DNA from: SYAC01 sp046048055
GTDB lineage: Bacteria; Planctomycetota; Phycisphaerae; Phycisphaerales; SM1A02
Assembly: GCA_046048055.1 (NCBI GenBank)
Contig: JBJOGW010000087.1
Location: forward strand, 1-35,294
Length of the DNA: 35,294 nucleotides
Reading direction: 5' to 3'
This document shows, one piece after another, positions 17,065-24,404 of the stretch; the first letter of the stretch is position 1, and each line of letters begins with the position of its first letter. A model generated the notes under the pieces. That model was given only the letters and a program-made list of their open reading frames with translations. It did not search any database and was not told the origin of the DNA. A program made the position numbers and the translations under genes.

Positions 17065-17502
17065 TCAGTCCTCCTCGTCTTCCTCTTCCTCGTCCTCGTC
17101 GAGGTCTTCCTCGTCCTCTTCGTCGTCTTCCTCCTCGTCGCCTTCCTCGTCGCCTTCCTCGTCCTCGTCGAATTCTTCCTCGTCCTCGTCTTCCTCGAGG
17201 TCCTCCTCTTCCTCCTCGTCTTCCTCGTCTTCCTCGTCTTCCTCCTCTTCTTCCTCGTCCTCGTCGTCGTCCAGGAAGTCGTCCCCGAAGTCGTCGTCGT
17301 CCTCCTCTTCCTCGGAATCGTCGGCCGGCTCGACCTCGGACTCGTCGGGGAACGGCTCGTCGTCGTCGGCAAAGTCGTCGTCGTCGTCCTGGTGGGGATC
17401 GAAGTCGTCGTCGTCATCGTCGCCTGGGCCCACGGCCAGAATGGGTCCGCCAGCGGGCGGGAGCAGCGCGGTCCAAGGTTCCTCGATCAGGTGCGTGGGC
17501 AT
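17065..17502 (-). CDS. Extremely acidic Asp/Glu-rich protein
   Basis: The 145-aa product opens with a neutral segment (MPTHLIEEPWTALLPPAGGP), then is almost entirely Asp and Glu. By hand count about 95 of the last 118 residues are acidic, and the final 65 contain only five other residues. There is no signal peptide or membrane segment. GGAGG at 17507-17511 lies 4 nt before the ATG, supporting real translation. The opposite strand would give polyserine or poly Arg/Pro products with no ribosome-binding site, so the minus frame is the credible one. It lies 48 bp downstream of the large PQQ-like gene and may be co-transcribed. Such tails in other proteins bind basic proteins or divalent cations; no function can be assigned here. 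Confidence 0.7.
   Translation of the reverse strand: MPTHLIEEPWTALLPPAGGPILAVGPGDDDDDDFDPHQDDDDDFADDDEPFPDESEVEPADDSEEEEDDDDFGDDFLDDDEDEEEEEEDEEDEEDEEEEEDLEEDEDEEEFDEDEEGDEEGDEEEDDEEDEEDLDEDEEEEDEED
17068..17430. repeat. Trinucleotide-like (TCN/CTC) low-complexity tract
   Basis: Roughly 360 bp are built from imperfect repeats of tcc, tcg and tct units on the plus strand (GAN codons on the minus strand). It encodes the Asp/Glu run. Perfect repeats are short, so slippage is possible but interrupted. Confidence 0.75.
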
Positions 17503-17518
17503 GTGGCCTCCGTGGGAT

Positions 17519-17536
17519 GAACGGGGTTATCCGTTC
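17519..17536. repeat. Inverted repeat upstream of the acidic gene
   Basis: GAACGG and CCGTTC flank the hexamer GGTTAT, a perfect 6-bp inverted repeat with a 6-bp spacer. It lies between the stop of the PQQ-like gene and the ribosome-binding site of the acidic gene. Directly beside it at 17537-17546 is the palindrome CCGGGCCCGG. Either could be an operator or an RNA hairpin; there is no T tract for a terminator. Confidence 0.4.
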
Positions 17537-17550
17537 CCGGGCCCGGTTTG

Positions 17551-20500
17551 TCAACGGGGTGCCGGGGCCGACGGATCCGCCGCGGAAACCGCCACCGTGC
17601 CCTGATCCGAGCCGAGCAGGATCCACCCCTCGATGGCGTCGATGTCCTGGATCACCAGCGAACCCACGTCCACGCGGATCGATGCTGCGCTGGAGCGAAG
17701 CCCTTGGGACGGCTCCATCGTTCGCAGCAGCACCGTGTTTCCCGCGGCCACCCGACCTTCAGGGTCAAGGCCCATGGCTCGGCGCGACCGCTCCAGCTCC
17801 GCCACCACAAGCCCATTCCGCACCGGGGCCATCAGGTCGAACTGGGGTTCGCGGGCCGTGGCATCGATGCCGCGAATGGCCCCGTCTCGGGCGTGGAGCG
17901 AGAGCCGATCGACGCGGCGCACAAGCAGGCCGTCGTGCAGGGGCCACACGTCGACCACCGAACCCAGCCGGCTTCTGCCGTCCGGCAGAGACAGGAAGTC
18001 CCGCTGCAGCGTGCCGGTCTCCAGATCGACGCCCACCAGCCTGTCGCGGCGATCGCCGAGGATGAGCCACGGTGCCCAGTCACCCTTGCATTCCGCGCCG
18101 GCCAGCGCGGGGTCCGTGCGCTGCCAACGCGATGGAAGACCGGGGGCAAGCTCGAGCATGGCGATGCCCTGCGGACCCGCCACCACGATGCCATGCGATG
18201 TGATGCGGACCCACCGTGGCTCGCCGATGGCCTCGGGAACGACCCCGCTGAGCCAGAGCTCACCGGAATCCGCCCTGCGCAGGGCGACCCGTGCTGGCCC
18301 TTCGGGATCGCCAGGCTGGACCGTGACCAGGGACCAGTCCGAGGCATCCGCACACAGTGTCGGGCCATCGCCGGGTTCGCTCCACCGAGGCTGCAGGTTC
18401 TCGATCGCCAGACATGCCATGGCGCCGTCGGCGCGGAGCAGAAGCAGGTTCTCCCCGCAGCGGAGGCAGTCCACCTGCGTGCGCATGGCCTGGGGTGCAG
18501 GCAGGATCGACTGCACGCTGGCCACACGGCCACGCTCCTGACCCGTGACGGGATCGAGGGCGAACAAGGTGCCGTCGTCGGCGCCGCGCGACGACCAGAG
18601 CACCAGCGAGGGCTGCCACGCCGCGACCAGTCCATTGCGATCCGCCCCGGCCGCTCGCCATCGCTCGGCCAGTTCAGGACCTGACCGAAGGATGAGTTCC
18701 GATCCGTCACGAAGCAGCACACTGTCGAGGGGTCGCTCCAGACGGGCCTGCGGTCCCTCCGGCACGAGCGATCCCGGCAGCGAAAGGGCAGATGTCCCCA
18801 AGGGCAACACGCCCGGCACAGGCTCGGCCTTGCCGCCCGGCAGCGCGGCCAGCGCCCGCAGAAGCCAATCGGGCTGGCTCGGCGACGGGGCTGGCGGGAA
18901 CGTATCGACGCCCTGCAGCGAGGAGAGGGCCCGAAGGTGCCTGAGCCGCTCCAGCGGATCGGATTCGGACTCCGCAGCGGCCGAGAGCCGCCGTGCCAGT
19001 TGCCGCCGGATATCCGGGCCAGCGATCGCACCGCGCGCCAAGGCATGAGGACCGGCGGCCACCACGCGCCCGTTCTCGGGCGCGAGTCGCTCGAGTCGCA
19101 TCGCCGGATCGGCCCAGACGCTCCACCACGCCGCCAACGCCTCATCCGGACGGCCGGAGCGGGCATCGAGTTCGGCCGTGGCCAGCACCACGGACAGTCG
19201 CTCGGGGGTGGATCGAGCGATCTCGCCGGCGATCTCGAGAAGTTGCCGGGCCTCCCGCTCGGCCAGTCCGTCCACCAGGTCGGAGGCCGTGAGCCGCTGC
19301 ACCACCTCCTGCCGCACGGTGATCGATCCTTGGCCCTCCGGTCGCTCCATCGCAACCTGCACGGCGCGGGCGCCCTCGATCACCAGTTCCGGCTGGGATG
19401 AAGCCAGGCCCAGTTCCAGCAACGCCATGCCTCGGCGGGGATCGGTCGGCATCTCGGCAAGACGATCCCGCAGCAGCCGCTCACCCTCACGGGCCGGCAT
19501 CGCCACCGAGAGCCGACGGTCGCCAGCGAGCGCCAGTTGTCCCTGCTGCAGCGCGGGCTGGCCTCCACCAGCGATGTTCCAGCGACCCACGATGGAACCC
19601 GTGCCCGGATCCACGATCCGTACGCCGGCCTCCAGGGGGATCACGGCAACCAGGGTTCCATCGCCCAGGGTGCCGGGCGTCACGCGTCCGCGGATGGTGC
19701 CGAGGGACTCCGGATCGATCGACGACAGTTTCCAGACGGCCCGGTCGGGAGCATCCGTGGACACCGCCGTGACATCATCACCCACCGCCAGCAGCGTGGG
19801 GCCCACGAATTCCAGCGTGCGCACCGTGCCCAGGTCCGTGCCTGGCCCGGTCTGGATCGTCTGCAGCGTGGCGCCATCCTCGGCTCGCATCAGGACCAGC
19901 GTCTCGCCATCGGGTGCGAGCCATGCCACGATCCGCCCGTCGGTCACGGGTGAAGGAAGTTGCCACGACACGGGCACGGACGCGGGCTCACGCAAGGGCG
20001 CTGGCCACGTGCGCAGCCAGCGGAGTTCTCCCAGCGCGGATCCCACCCGGGCCACCACGCCCAGACTGCTTCCAGCGATCACGTCCGAGCCCAGCATGGT
20101 CGGCGAAGAGAGTGGACGCGACATGGAAAGACGGACGCCTCCGGCCGCGCCGAGCGGTCGCGACCATCGCAACGATCCATCCCGAAGGTCGAAGGCCAGC
20201 AGCCATGCCGCCGTCTCCAGTTGCTGACTGCTGCGGCGGGCCTGCACCACGGCGGCATCTCCGGCCACCACCACGTCACCGTGTGGAAACAGCTCCTGCA
20301 GCGCCGGTTCCACGAGTCGCTCCATGGCCACCTGCCACGCCGGGCGACCGCTGGCTCGGTCCAACGCCACCACGCTTGAGGGAACCGTGCGACCATCCGA
20401 ACCCGCCAACCCGGGCAGCACCACCACACGGTCGCCCCCCCACGCAAGGGATGCCGGCTCACCGGGCATGGCTCCCGAACCGGCCGGCGGCCGCACCAAC

Positions 20501-21282
20501 GCGTGCTCCCAGATCTGGCTCCCGCTGAAGCGATCGAACGACCGGACCGTGGTGCCGTCGGACCACAGCAACTCGTTCACGTCGAATCGCGTCGATGCTG
20601 TGGGCCCGGTGCTGGCGGCGGTCCGACCGGACTCCGTCGTGGACGGCGCGGAGTTGAGGGACTGCGACCAGATCGCCTCGAACACGGCGGGCTCCCCCGG
20701 GGCCGTGTCGGTGCGGGTGGCGGTCAACGCAGGAGGTCGGTTGATGGCATCGAGCCCCGCGCGAACCCGCTGCAGCGTCATGGTGCGCTCGTCGCCGACA
20801 TCCGGGTGCCGAAGCGCGCGTTCCATCCAAGCGTCGGCCTCGGGAAGACGACCGCCATCGATCGCCTGCTGGGCCAGTTGCAGGCATGCCTCGACACCCG
20901 CCGGCGTCTGGACCCTTCGTCGCACCACCGCCATCCAGTCACCCTGCTCCAGTTGGCGTTGGGCGATGGGCGCCTGCACGCGAAGCCATGCCTGGCGCAA
21001 CGCTGGCTGCGTCCGGAGCAGTTCCTCCGCGGCCGCGGCGGCAGGCCGATAGCGATCCGGGACCGGAGGCCAAGGCACGAGCTTGTCGCCGGGTGCATCC
21101 AGCACCTCCTGCACCAGCCGGGCGGCCTCGGTCGGATTGCGCAGGGCCAGTTCACGCGCACGCTCCAGCTGCTCATGGGCGGTGGGACTCGCGTCCACGG
21201 TCACGGGCAGCGACTCCTGCGGCGCCGCCACCGCCACGGAGGGCCGCACGCAAAGGCTCAAGACCAGAACGATCCGCCGCAT
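17551..21282 (-). CDS. Large exported PQQ/beta-propeller-like protein
   Basis: The 1243-aa protein is probably exported, beginning MRRIVLVLSLCVRPSVAVAA with cleavage near AAP. Residues 30 to about 190 are helical and repeat-like (ERARELALRNPTEAARLVQE), resembling TPR-type packing. The remainder contains many beta-propeller strands of the PQQ/quinoprotein type, such as VVALDRASGRPAWQVAMERL, LLAFDLRDGSLRWSRPL and LFALDPVTGQERGRVAS. A second helical stretch lies mid-protein (RREALLELGLASSQPELVIE-like). No enzyme active site was recognised. The reading frame stays open 459 bp further upstream, but the signal peptide and a -10-like hexamer 8 nt before ATG 21282 fix the start here. It is divergent from a lipoprotein gene. 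Function unknown; envelope scaffolding or ligand binding is possible. Confidence 0.8.
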   Translation of the reverse strand: MRRIVLVLSLCVRPSVAVAAPQESLPVTVDASPTAHEQLERARELALRNPTEAARLVQEVLDAPGDKLVPWPPVPDRYRPAAAAAEELLRTQPALRQAWLRVQAPIAQRQLEQGDWMAVVRRRVQTPAGVEACLQLAQQAIDGGRLPEADAWMERALRHPDVGDERTMTLQRVRAGLDAINRPPALTATRTDTAPGEPAVFEAIWSQSLNSAPSTTESGRTAASTGPTASTRFDVNELLWSDGTTVRSFDRFSGSQIWEHALVRPPAGSGAMPGEPASLAWGGDRVVVLPGLAGSDGRTVPSSVVALDRASGRPAWQVAMERLVEPALQELFPHGDVVVAGDAAVVQARRSSQQLETAAWLLAFDLRDGSLRWSRPLGAAGGVRLSMSRPLSSPTMLGSDVIAGSSLGVVARVGSALGELRWLRTWPAPLREPASVPVSWQLPSPVTDGRIVAWLAPDGETLVLMRAEDGATLQTIQTGPGTDLGTVRTLEFVGPTLLAVGDDVTAVSTDAPDRAVWKLSSIDPESLGTIRGRVTPGTLGDGTLVAVIPLEAGVRIVDPGTGSIVGRWNIAGGGQPALQQGQLALAGDRRLSVAMPAREGERLLRDRLAEMPTDPRRGMALLELGLASSQPELVIEGARAVQVAMERPEGQGSITVRQEVVQRLTASDLVDGLAEREARQLLEIAGEIARSTPERLSVVLATAELDARSGRPDEALAAWWSVWADPAMRLERLAPENGRVVAAGPHALARGAIAGPDIRRQLARRLSAAAESESDPLERLRHLRALSSLQGVDTFPPAPSPSQPDWLLRALAALPGGKAEPVPGVLPLGTSALSLPGSLVPEGPQARLERPLDSVLLRDGSELILRSGPELAERWRAAGADRNGLVAAWQPSLVLWSSRGADDGTLFALDPVTGQERGRVASVQSILPAPQAMRTQVDCLRCGENLLLLRADGAMACLAIENLQPRWSEPGDGPTLCADASDWSLVTVQPGDPEGPARVALRRADSGELWLSGVVPEAIGEPRWVRITSHGIVVAGPQGIAMLELAPGLPSRWQRTDPALAGAECKGDWAPWLILGDRRDRLVGVDLETGTLQRDFLSLPDGRSRLGSVVDVWPLHDGLLVRRVDRLSLHARDGAIRGIDATAREPQFDLMAPVRNGLVVAELERSRRAMGLDPEGRVAAGNTVLLRTMEPSQGLRSSAASIRVDVGSLVIQDIDAIEGWILLGSDQGTVAVSAADPSAPAPR

Positions 21283-21290
21283 GCGTGCCA

Positions 21291-21300
21291 ACGCTACATT
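21291..21300. promoter_or_regulatory. Overlapping divergent -10-like hexamers
   Basis: The ten bases ACGCTACATT hold TACATT on the plus strand (21295-21300) and TAGCGT on the minus strand (21291-21296). The two share the TA at 21295-21296. TACATT is 6 nt before GTG 21307, and TAGCGT is 8 nt before ATG 21282. This would drive two nearly leaderless divergent transcripts from one site. Confidence 0.5.
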
Positions 21301-21306
21301 GTGCCG

Positions 21307-21780
21307 GTGCTTCGCACGACCCCGACACGTCCGGCACTTCTGGCCTCGTTGAGCGTGCTGGCCGCCTGCACCACGCCCCCGGGCATCCGCGTGACGGGCC
21401 TGGACGTGGTGGAGGAGAGCGCCTCGACCGCCGAGGTGGCGGTGCGGCTTGAAATCCGCAATCCCACGGCCGTCCCCATTCGACTGGACACCTGGAACTA
21501 CACGCTTCAGGTGAACGGTCAGCAGACCTACTCGGGGCAATGGGTGGCCGCCATCACGGTGCCGCCCGAGAGCCGCGTGCTCACCGCCATTCCAGCCGTG
21601 ATCCCGCGTGACGCCGAGTCCCAGACGGCCGGCTGGAGCGTGGGCGGCTCGATCCGCTATCTGGAGCCCACCCGCTTCAGCCAGATGCTCTACGACCTGG
21701 GTCTCAACCGCCCTTCCACGGGCTTCTCGGGGCAGGGCCAAGGCATGGGTCGAGGGGGCTCGGTGCCCAGCGCCGGCTGA
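21307..21780 (+). CDS. LEA14-like (LEA_2/WHy) lipoprotein
   Basis: The 157-aa protein has a lipoprotein signal ending LSVLAAC (Cys21). The mature part reads as a single beta-sandwich: IRVTGLDVVEESASTAEVAV, then RLEIRNPTAVPIRLDTWNYT. This is the N-P-N/T type pattern of the LEA_2/WHy domain found in desiccation-related and bacterial envelope proteins. A short Gly-rich tail closes it. GTG 21307 is preferred because TACATT lies 6 nt upstream and no Shine-Dalgarno sequence exists; GTG 21301 is in frame and also possible. It is divergent from the PQQ-like gene and its stop directly abuts the ppk stop. The role, perhaps in envelope stress, is inferred from the fold only. Confidence 0.75.
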   Translation: MLRTTPTRPALLASLSVLAACTTPPGIRVTGLDVVEESASTAEVAVRLEIRNPTAVPIRLDTWNYTLQVNGQQTYSGQWVAAITVPPESRVLTAIPAVIPRDAESQTAGWSVGGSIRYLEPTRFSQMLYDLGLNRPSTGFSGQGQGMGRGGSVPSAG

Positions 21781-23943
21781 TCAGCCTGCGGCACCCTGGC
21801 TCACGCCATCCCGGTGTCGCTGCTGCGCCAATTGAATGAGCCGCTGGTGCACGCCAGCCGCCCGCGGGTCCGCATTGTCAAGCTGTCGCCACGCCAACTT
21901 GGCGTAGGTGCCGTCGGACTGCATCTGCCAGGACTGGCGGCAGTCCTCCAGGCAGGTCTGCAGGATCTCCCACAGCCGGGCACGGTGAGGCGGCTTGGTG
22001 ATGGGCACCGCCGCCTCCACCCGCGTCTGGAGATTGCGGTACATCCAGTCGGCACTGCCGATCAGGAAGTCGCCATCCAGCGGGTCCGCCTGGCCGTTCT
22101 GGAACCAGAAGATGCGGCTGTGCTCCAGGAATCGACCGAGCACGCTTCGAACGCGGATGTTGTCGCTGAGTCCGGGCACGCCCGGCCGCAGGCAGCAGAA
22201 GCCCCGGATGACCAGATCCACCTGCACGCCGGCCTGACTGGCCCGGTAGAGGGCGTCCATCACGCCGCGGTCCTCGAGCTGGTTCATCTTGGCCACGATG
22301 CGGCCCCCGCGGCCCGACCGGGCGAACTCCGTCTCGCGATCGATCAGCTCCAGGAACCGCCTCTTCATGGCGACCGGCGCCACCAGAAGCCGCTGGTAGT
22401 CGCGCTGCCGGCTTCGGCCGGTCATGTAGTTGAAGAGCCCGGTCAGGTCCTCGGTGATGCCGGGATCGCACGTGAGCAGGCCCAGGTCCTCGTAGAGCCG
22501 GGCGGTCTTGCTGTTGTAGTTGCCGGTCCCGATGTGGCCGTAGCAGCGGATGCCCGCCTGCTCCTGCCGCACCACCAGGGCGGTCTTGGTGTGCGTCTTC
22601 AGGCCGACCACGCCGTAGGCCACGTGGACGCCGGCGTCCTCGAGCTTGCGGGCCCAGACGATGTTGCGGGCCTCGTCGAAGCGTGCCCGCAGTTCCACCA
22701 GGACCGCGACCTGCTTGCCGGCCTCGGCGGCACGGATCAGGCTGTTCACGAAGGGACTGTCGCCGCTGGTTCGATAGAGGCTCTGCTTGATGCACAGCAC
22801 CTTGGGATCGTTGGCCGCCTGCTCGATGAATCGCTCCACGCTGGCATGGAAGCACTCGTAGGGATGGTGCACCAGCAGGTCGCCCTGGCGGATGGCCGCG
22901 AAGATGTCGTCCTCCTCGTCCTCCAGGCCGCGCGGGGCCAGCGGCGTCCACTTGGGCCAGTGCAGTTCGGGGCCGTCCAGATCGGCGATCTCGTTGAGCG
23001 CGCCGTAGTCGATCAGCCCCGTCGTCTCGTAGATGTCCTCGGGATCGATCTGCAGTTCCTCGGTCAGGAAGCGCAGGATGCGCGGATTGGCTCCCGAGGC
23101 GATCTCCAGCCGCACCACGCGGGCAAACCGGCGCTCGCGCAACTGCCGCTGGATCGCCTCGAGCAGGTCGTCGGCATCCTCCTGGTCGGGCTCGATCTCC
23201 GCGTTGCGGGTCACGCGGAACGGCAGCACCTTCAGGATCTCCATGCCCGGAAAGAGCTCGTCCAGGTTGTGCTCGATCAGCTCCTGCATGGGCGTGAAAC
23301 GCCGCGTGCCCGGCACCTGGTAGAGACGCGAGGGAATCTCGGGCACCTTCACGCGCGCGAACAGCTGCTCGCTCTCTCCAGGTCGCCGCAGCATCACGCC
23401 CAGGCTCACGCTCATGTTGCTGATGAACGGGAATCGGTGGCCTGGGTCCACGGCCAGCGGCGTGAGAATGGGGAAGACGTTGCGACGGAACCAGGTGCGG
23501 GCCTCGACGCGCTCGGGCTCGGTCAGGTTCTCCCATCGCAGCAACTGCACGCCATGCGAGGCCAGCGCCGGAAGCAACCCCTGTCGCAGCACCTCGGCCT
23601 GCGTCACGCCCATCGACTGCACACGCTGTCGGATGGACTGCATCTGCTGATGCGGGGTGAGCGCGTCCGGCACCGGGCCGCTGGTGCCGGCCTCGATCTG
23701 CCGGCGCAGGGTGCCCACCCGCTTCATGAAGAACTCGTCGAGATTGTTGGAGAAGATGGCCAGGAATCGCACGCGTTCCAGCAGCGGCACGCTGTCGTCG
23801 GCTGCCATGTCGAGCACGCGTCGGTTGAACTCGAGCCACTCCAGATCGCGGTTGAGGAACCGGGACGGATCGTCACCCGTGCCGCTGAAGGCGGCGGCGG
23901 CGTCCACGGCGGCCGGCTCCCGGGGTACGCGGTGGCGGCTCAC
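21781..23943 (-). CDS. ppk: Polyphosphate kinase 1
   Basis: The 720-aa enzyme makes inorganic polyphosphate from ATP reversibly. The N-terminal domain opens with FLNRDLEWLEFNRRVLDMA and FLAIFSNNLDEFFMKRVGTL, characteristic of PPK1. The catalytic histidine that becomes phosphorylated is H470 (HIGTGNYNSKTARLY), equivalent to E. coli H435. The second active-site histidine is H608 (RFLEHSRIFWF), equivalent to E. coli H592. The GTG at 23943 is chosen over the GTG at 23949 because GGAGG (plus-strand 23951-23955) is 7 nt from the former and 1 nt from the latter. It then overlaps the stop of the PTPS gene by four bases (GTGA), implying coupling. No phosphate-transport genes are adjacent. Confidence 0.97.
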   Translation of the reverse strand: MSRHRVPREPAAVDAAAAFSGTGDDPSRFLNRDLEWLEFNRRVLDMAADDSVPLLERVRFLAIFSNNLDEFFMKRVGTLRRQIEAGTSGPVPDALTPHQQMQSIRQRVQSMGVTQAEVLRQGLLPALASHGVQLLRWENLTEPERVEARTWFRRNVFPILTPLAVDPGHRFPFISNMSVSLGVMLRRPGESEQLFARVKVPEIPSRLYQVPGTRRFTPMQELIEHNLDELFPGMEILKVLPFRVTRNAEIEPDQEDADDLLEAIQRQLRERRFARVVRLEIASGANPRILRFLTEELQIDPEDIYETTGLIDYGALNEIADLDGPELHWPKWTPLAPRGLEDEEDDIFAAIRQGDLLVHHPYECFHASVERFIEQAANDPKVLCIKQSLYRTSGDSPFVNSLIRAAEAGKQVAVLVELRARFDEARNIVWARKLEDAGVHVAYGVVGLKTHTKTALVVRQEQAGIRCYGHIGTGNYNSKTARLYEDLGLLTCDPGITEDLTGLFNYMTGRSRQRDYQRLLVAPVAMKRRFLELIDRETEFARSGRGGRIVAKMNQLEDRGVMDALYRASQAGVQVDLVIRGFCCLRPGVPGLSDNIRVRSVLGRFLEHSRIFWFQNGQADPLDGDFLIGSADWMYRNLQTRVEAAVPITKPPHRARLWEILQTCLEDCRQSWQMQSDGTYAKLAWRQLDNADPRAAGVHQRLIQLAQQRHRDGVSQGAAG

Positions 23944-24320
23944 GGGCACGCCTCCGCCCCGGCCAGGAACACGGCCTCGCAGCCGGGAGCCTCTTCGACC
24001 ATGACCTGGTCCAGCGTCACCCCGGCCGGCAACCGCGGCAGAAGCGTGACGGCGATGTGCCTGGCCACGCGCTCGGCCGTGGGGTTGTCGTGGTCAAAGG
24101 GCGCCGTCTGGTTCAGGTTGCGGTGGTGGAATGGCGCCACCGCGTCGTCCACCGCGCGCTCGAGAAGGTGAAAGTCGCAGAGCAGGCCATCGTGGTCCAG
24201 GCTGGACCCACGCACCTGCACCAGCACCTTCCAGTCGTGGCCATGCAGCGGCTCCGTCACACCAGCCATGCGGATGGCATGGGCGGCCGAGAAACTCCGG
24301 CGGACCCGCAGGGCGTACAT
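23940..24320 (-). CDS. PTPS-family enzyme, PTPS-III-like (folate pathway) rather than QueD
   Basis: The 126-aa protein belongs to the 6-pyruvoyltetrahydropterin synthase/QueD family. The zinc ligands are H14 (SFSAAH) and H26, H28 (LHGH). QueD and classical PTPS have Cys four residues before the first His of HGH (CxxxHGH). Here that position is Thr, and E23 stands three before it (TEPLHGH), giving ExxHGH. That motif marks PTPS-III proteins, which make 6-hydroxymethyl-dihydropterin and can replace dihydroneopterin aldolase (FolB) in folate synthesis. Other conserved parts are present: DFHLLERAVDDAVAPFHHRN and the late VEEAPGCEAVF. The gene starts 9 nt after a TATACT hexamer and is coupled to ppk. 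The product assignment is inferred from the motif. Confidence 0.8.
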   Translation of the reverse strand: MYALRVRRSFSAAHAIRMAGVTEPLHGHDWKVLVQVRGSSLDHDGLLCDFHLLERAVDDAVAPFHHRNLNQTAPFDHDNPTAERVARHIAVTLLPRLPAGVTLDQVMVEEAPGCEAVFLAGAEACP

Positions 24321-24329
24321 GGGGCCACA

Positions 24330-24335
24330 AGTATA
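24330..24335 (-). promoter_or_regulatory. -10 element for the PTPS-ppk operon
   Basis: TATACT on the minus strand is the best -10 match in the window, 9 nt before ATG 24320. The predicted leader is only 2-3 nt. Confidence 0.5.
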
Positions 24336-24392
24336 GCGGTCGACGGAATTGCCGCAGATTTTCCGAGGATTCCCGCATGCCCGGCGCCGCAG

Positions 24393-24398
24393 TATCGT
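24393..24398 (+). promoter_or_regulatory. -10-like hexamer for the phosphohexomutase gene
   Basis: TATCGT, 6 nt before ATG 24405, with no Shine-Dalgarno sequence. A weak TTCCCG lies 17 bp upstream at 24370-24375. Predicted leaderless start. Confidence 0.5.
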
Positions 24399-24404
24399 CG
24401 CGTC

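Noticed and set aside
17024..17605. Plus-strand polyserine reading frame of 193 aa
   Set aside because: It is the complement of the acidic gene's GAN codons and has no ribosome-binding site; the minus-strand frame has GGAGG.
16941..18065. Plus-strand 374-aa Arg/Pro-rich frame across the repeat
   Set aside because: Shadow frame spanning the acidic gene and the PQQ-like gene; composition typical of antisense in high-GC DNA.
21283..21741. Upstream extension of the PQQ-like gene to 21741
   Set aside because: It covers the LEA14-like gene on the other strand; a signal peptide starts at 21282.
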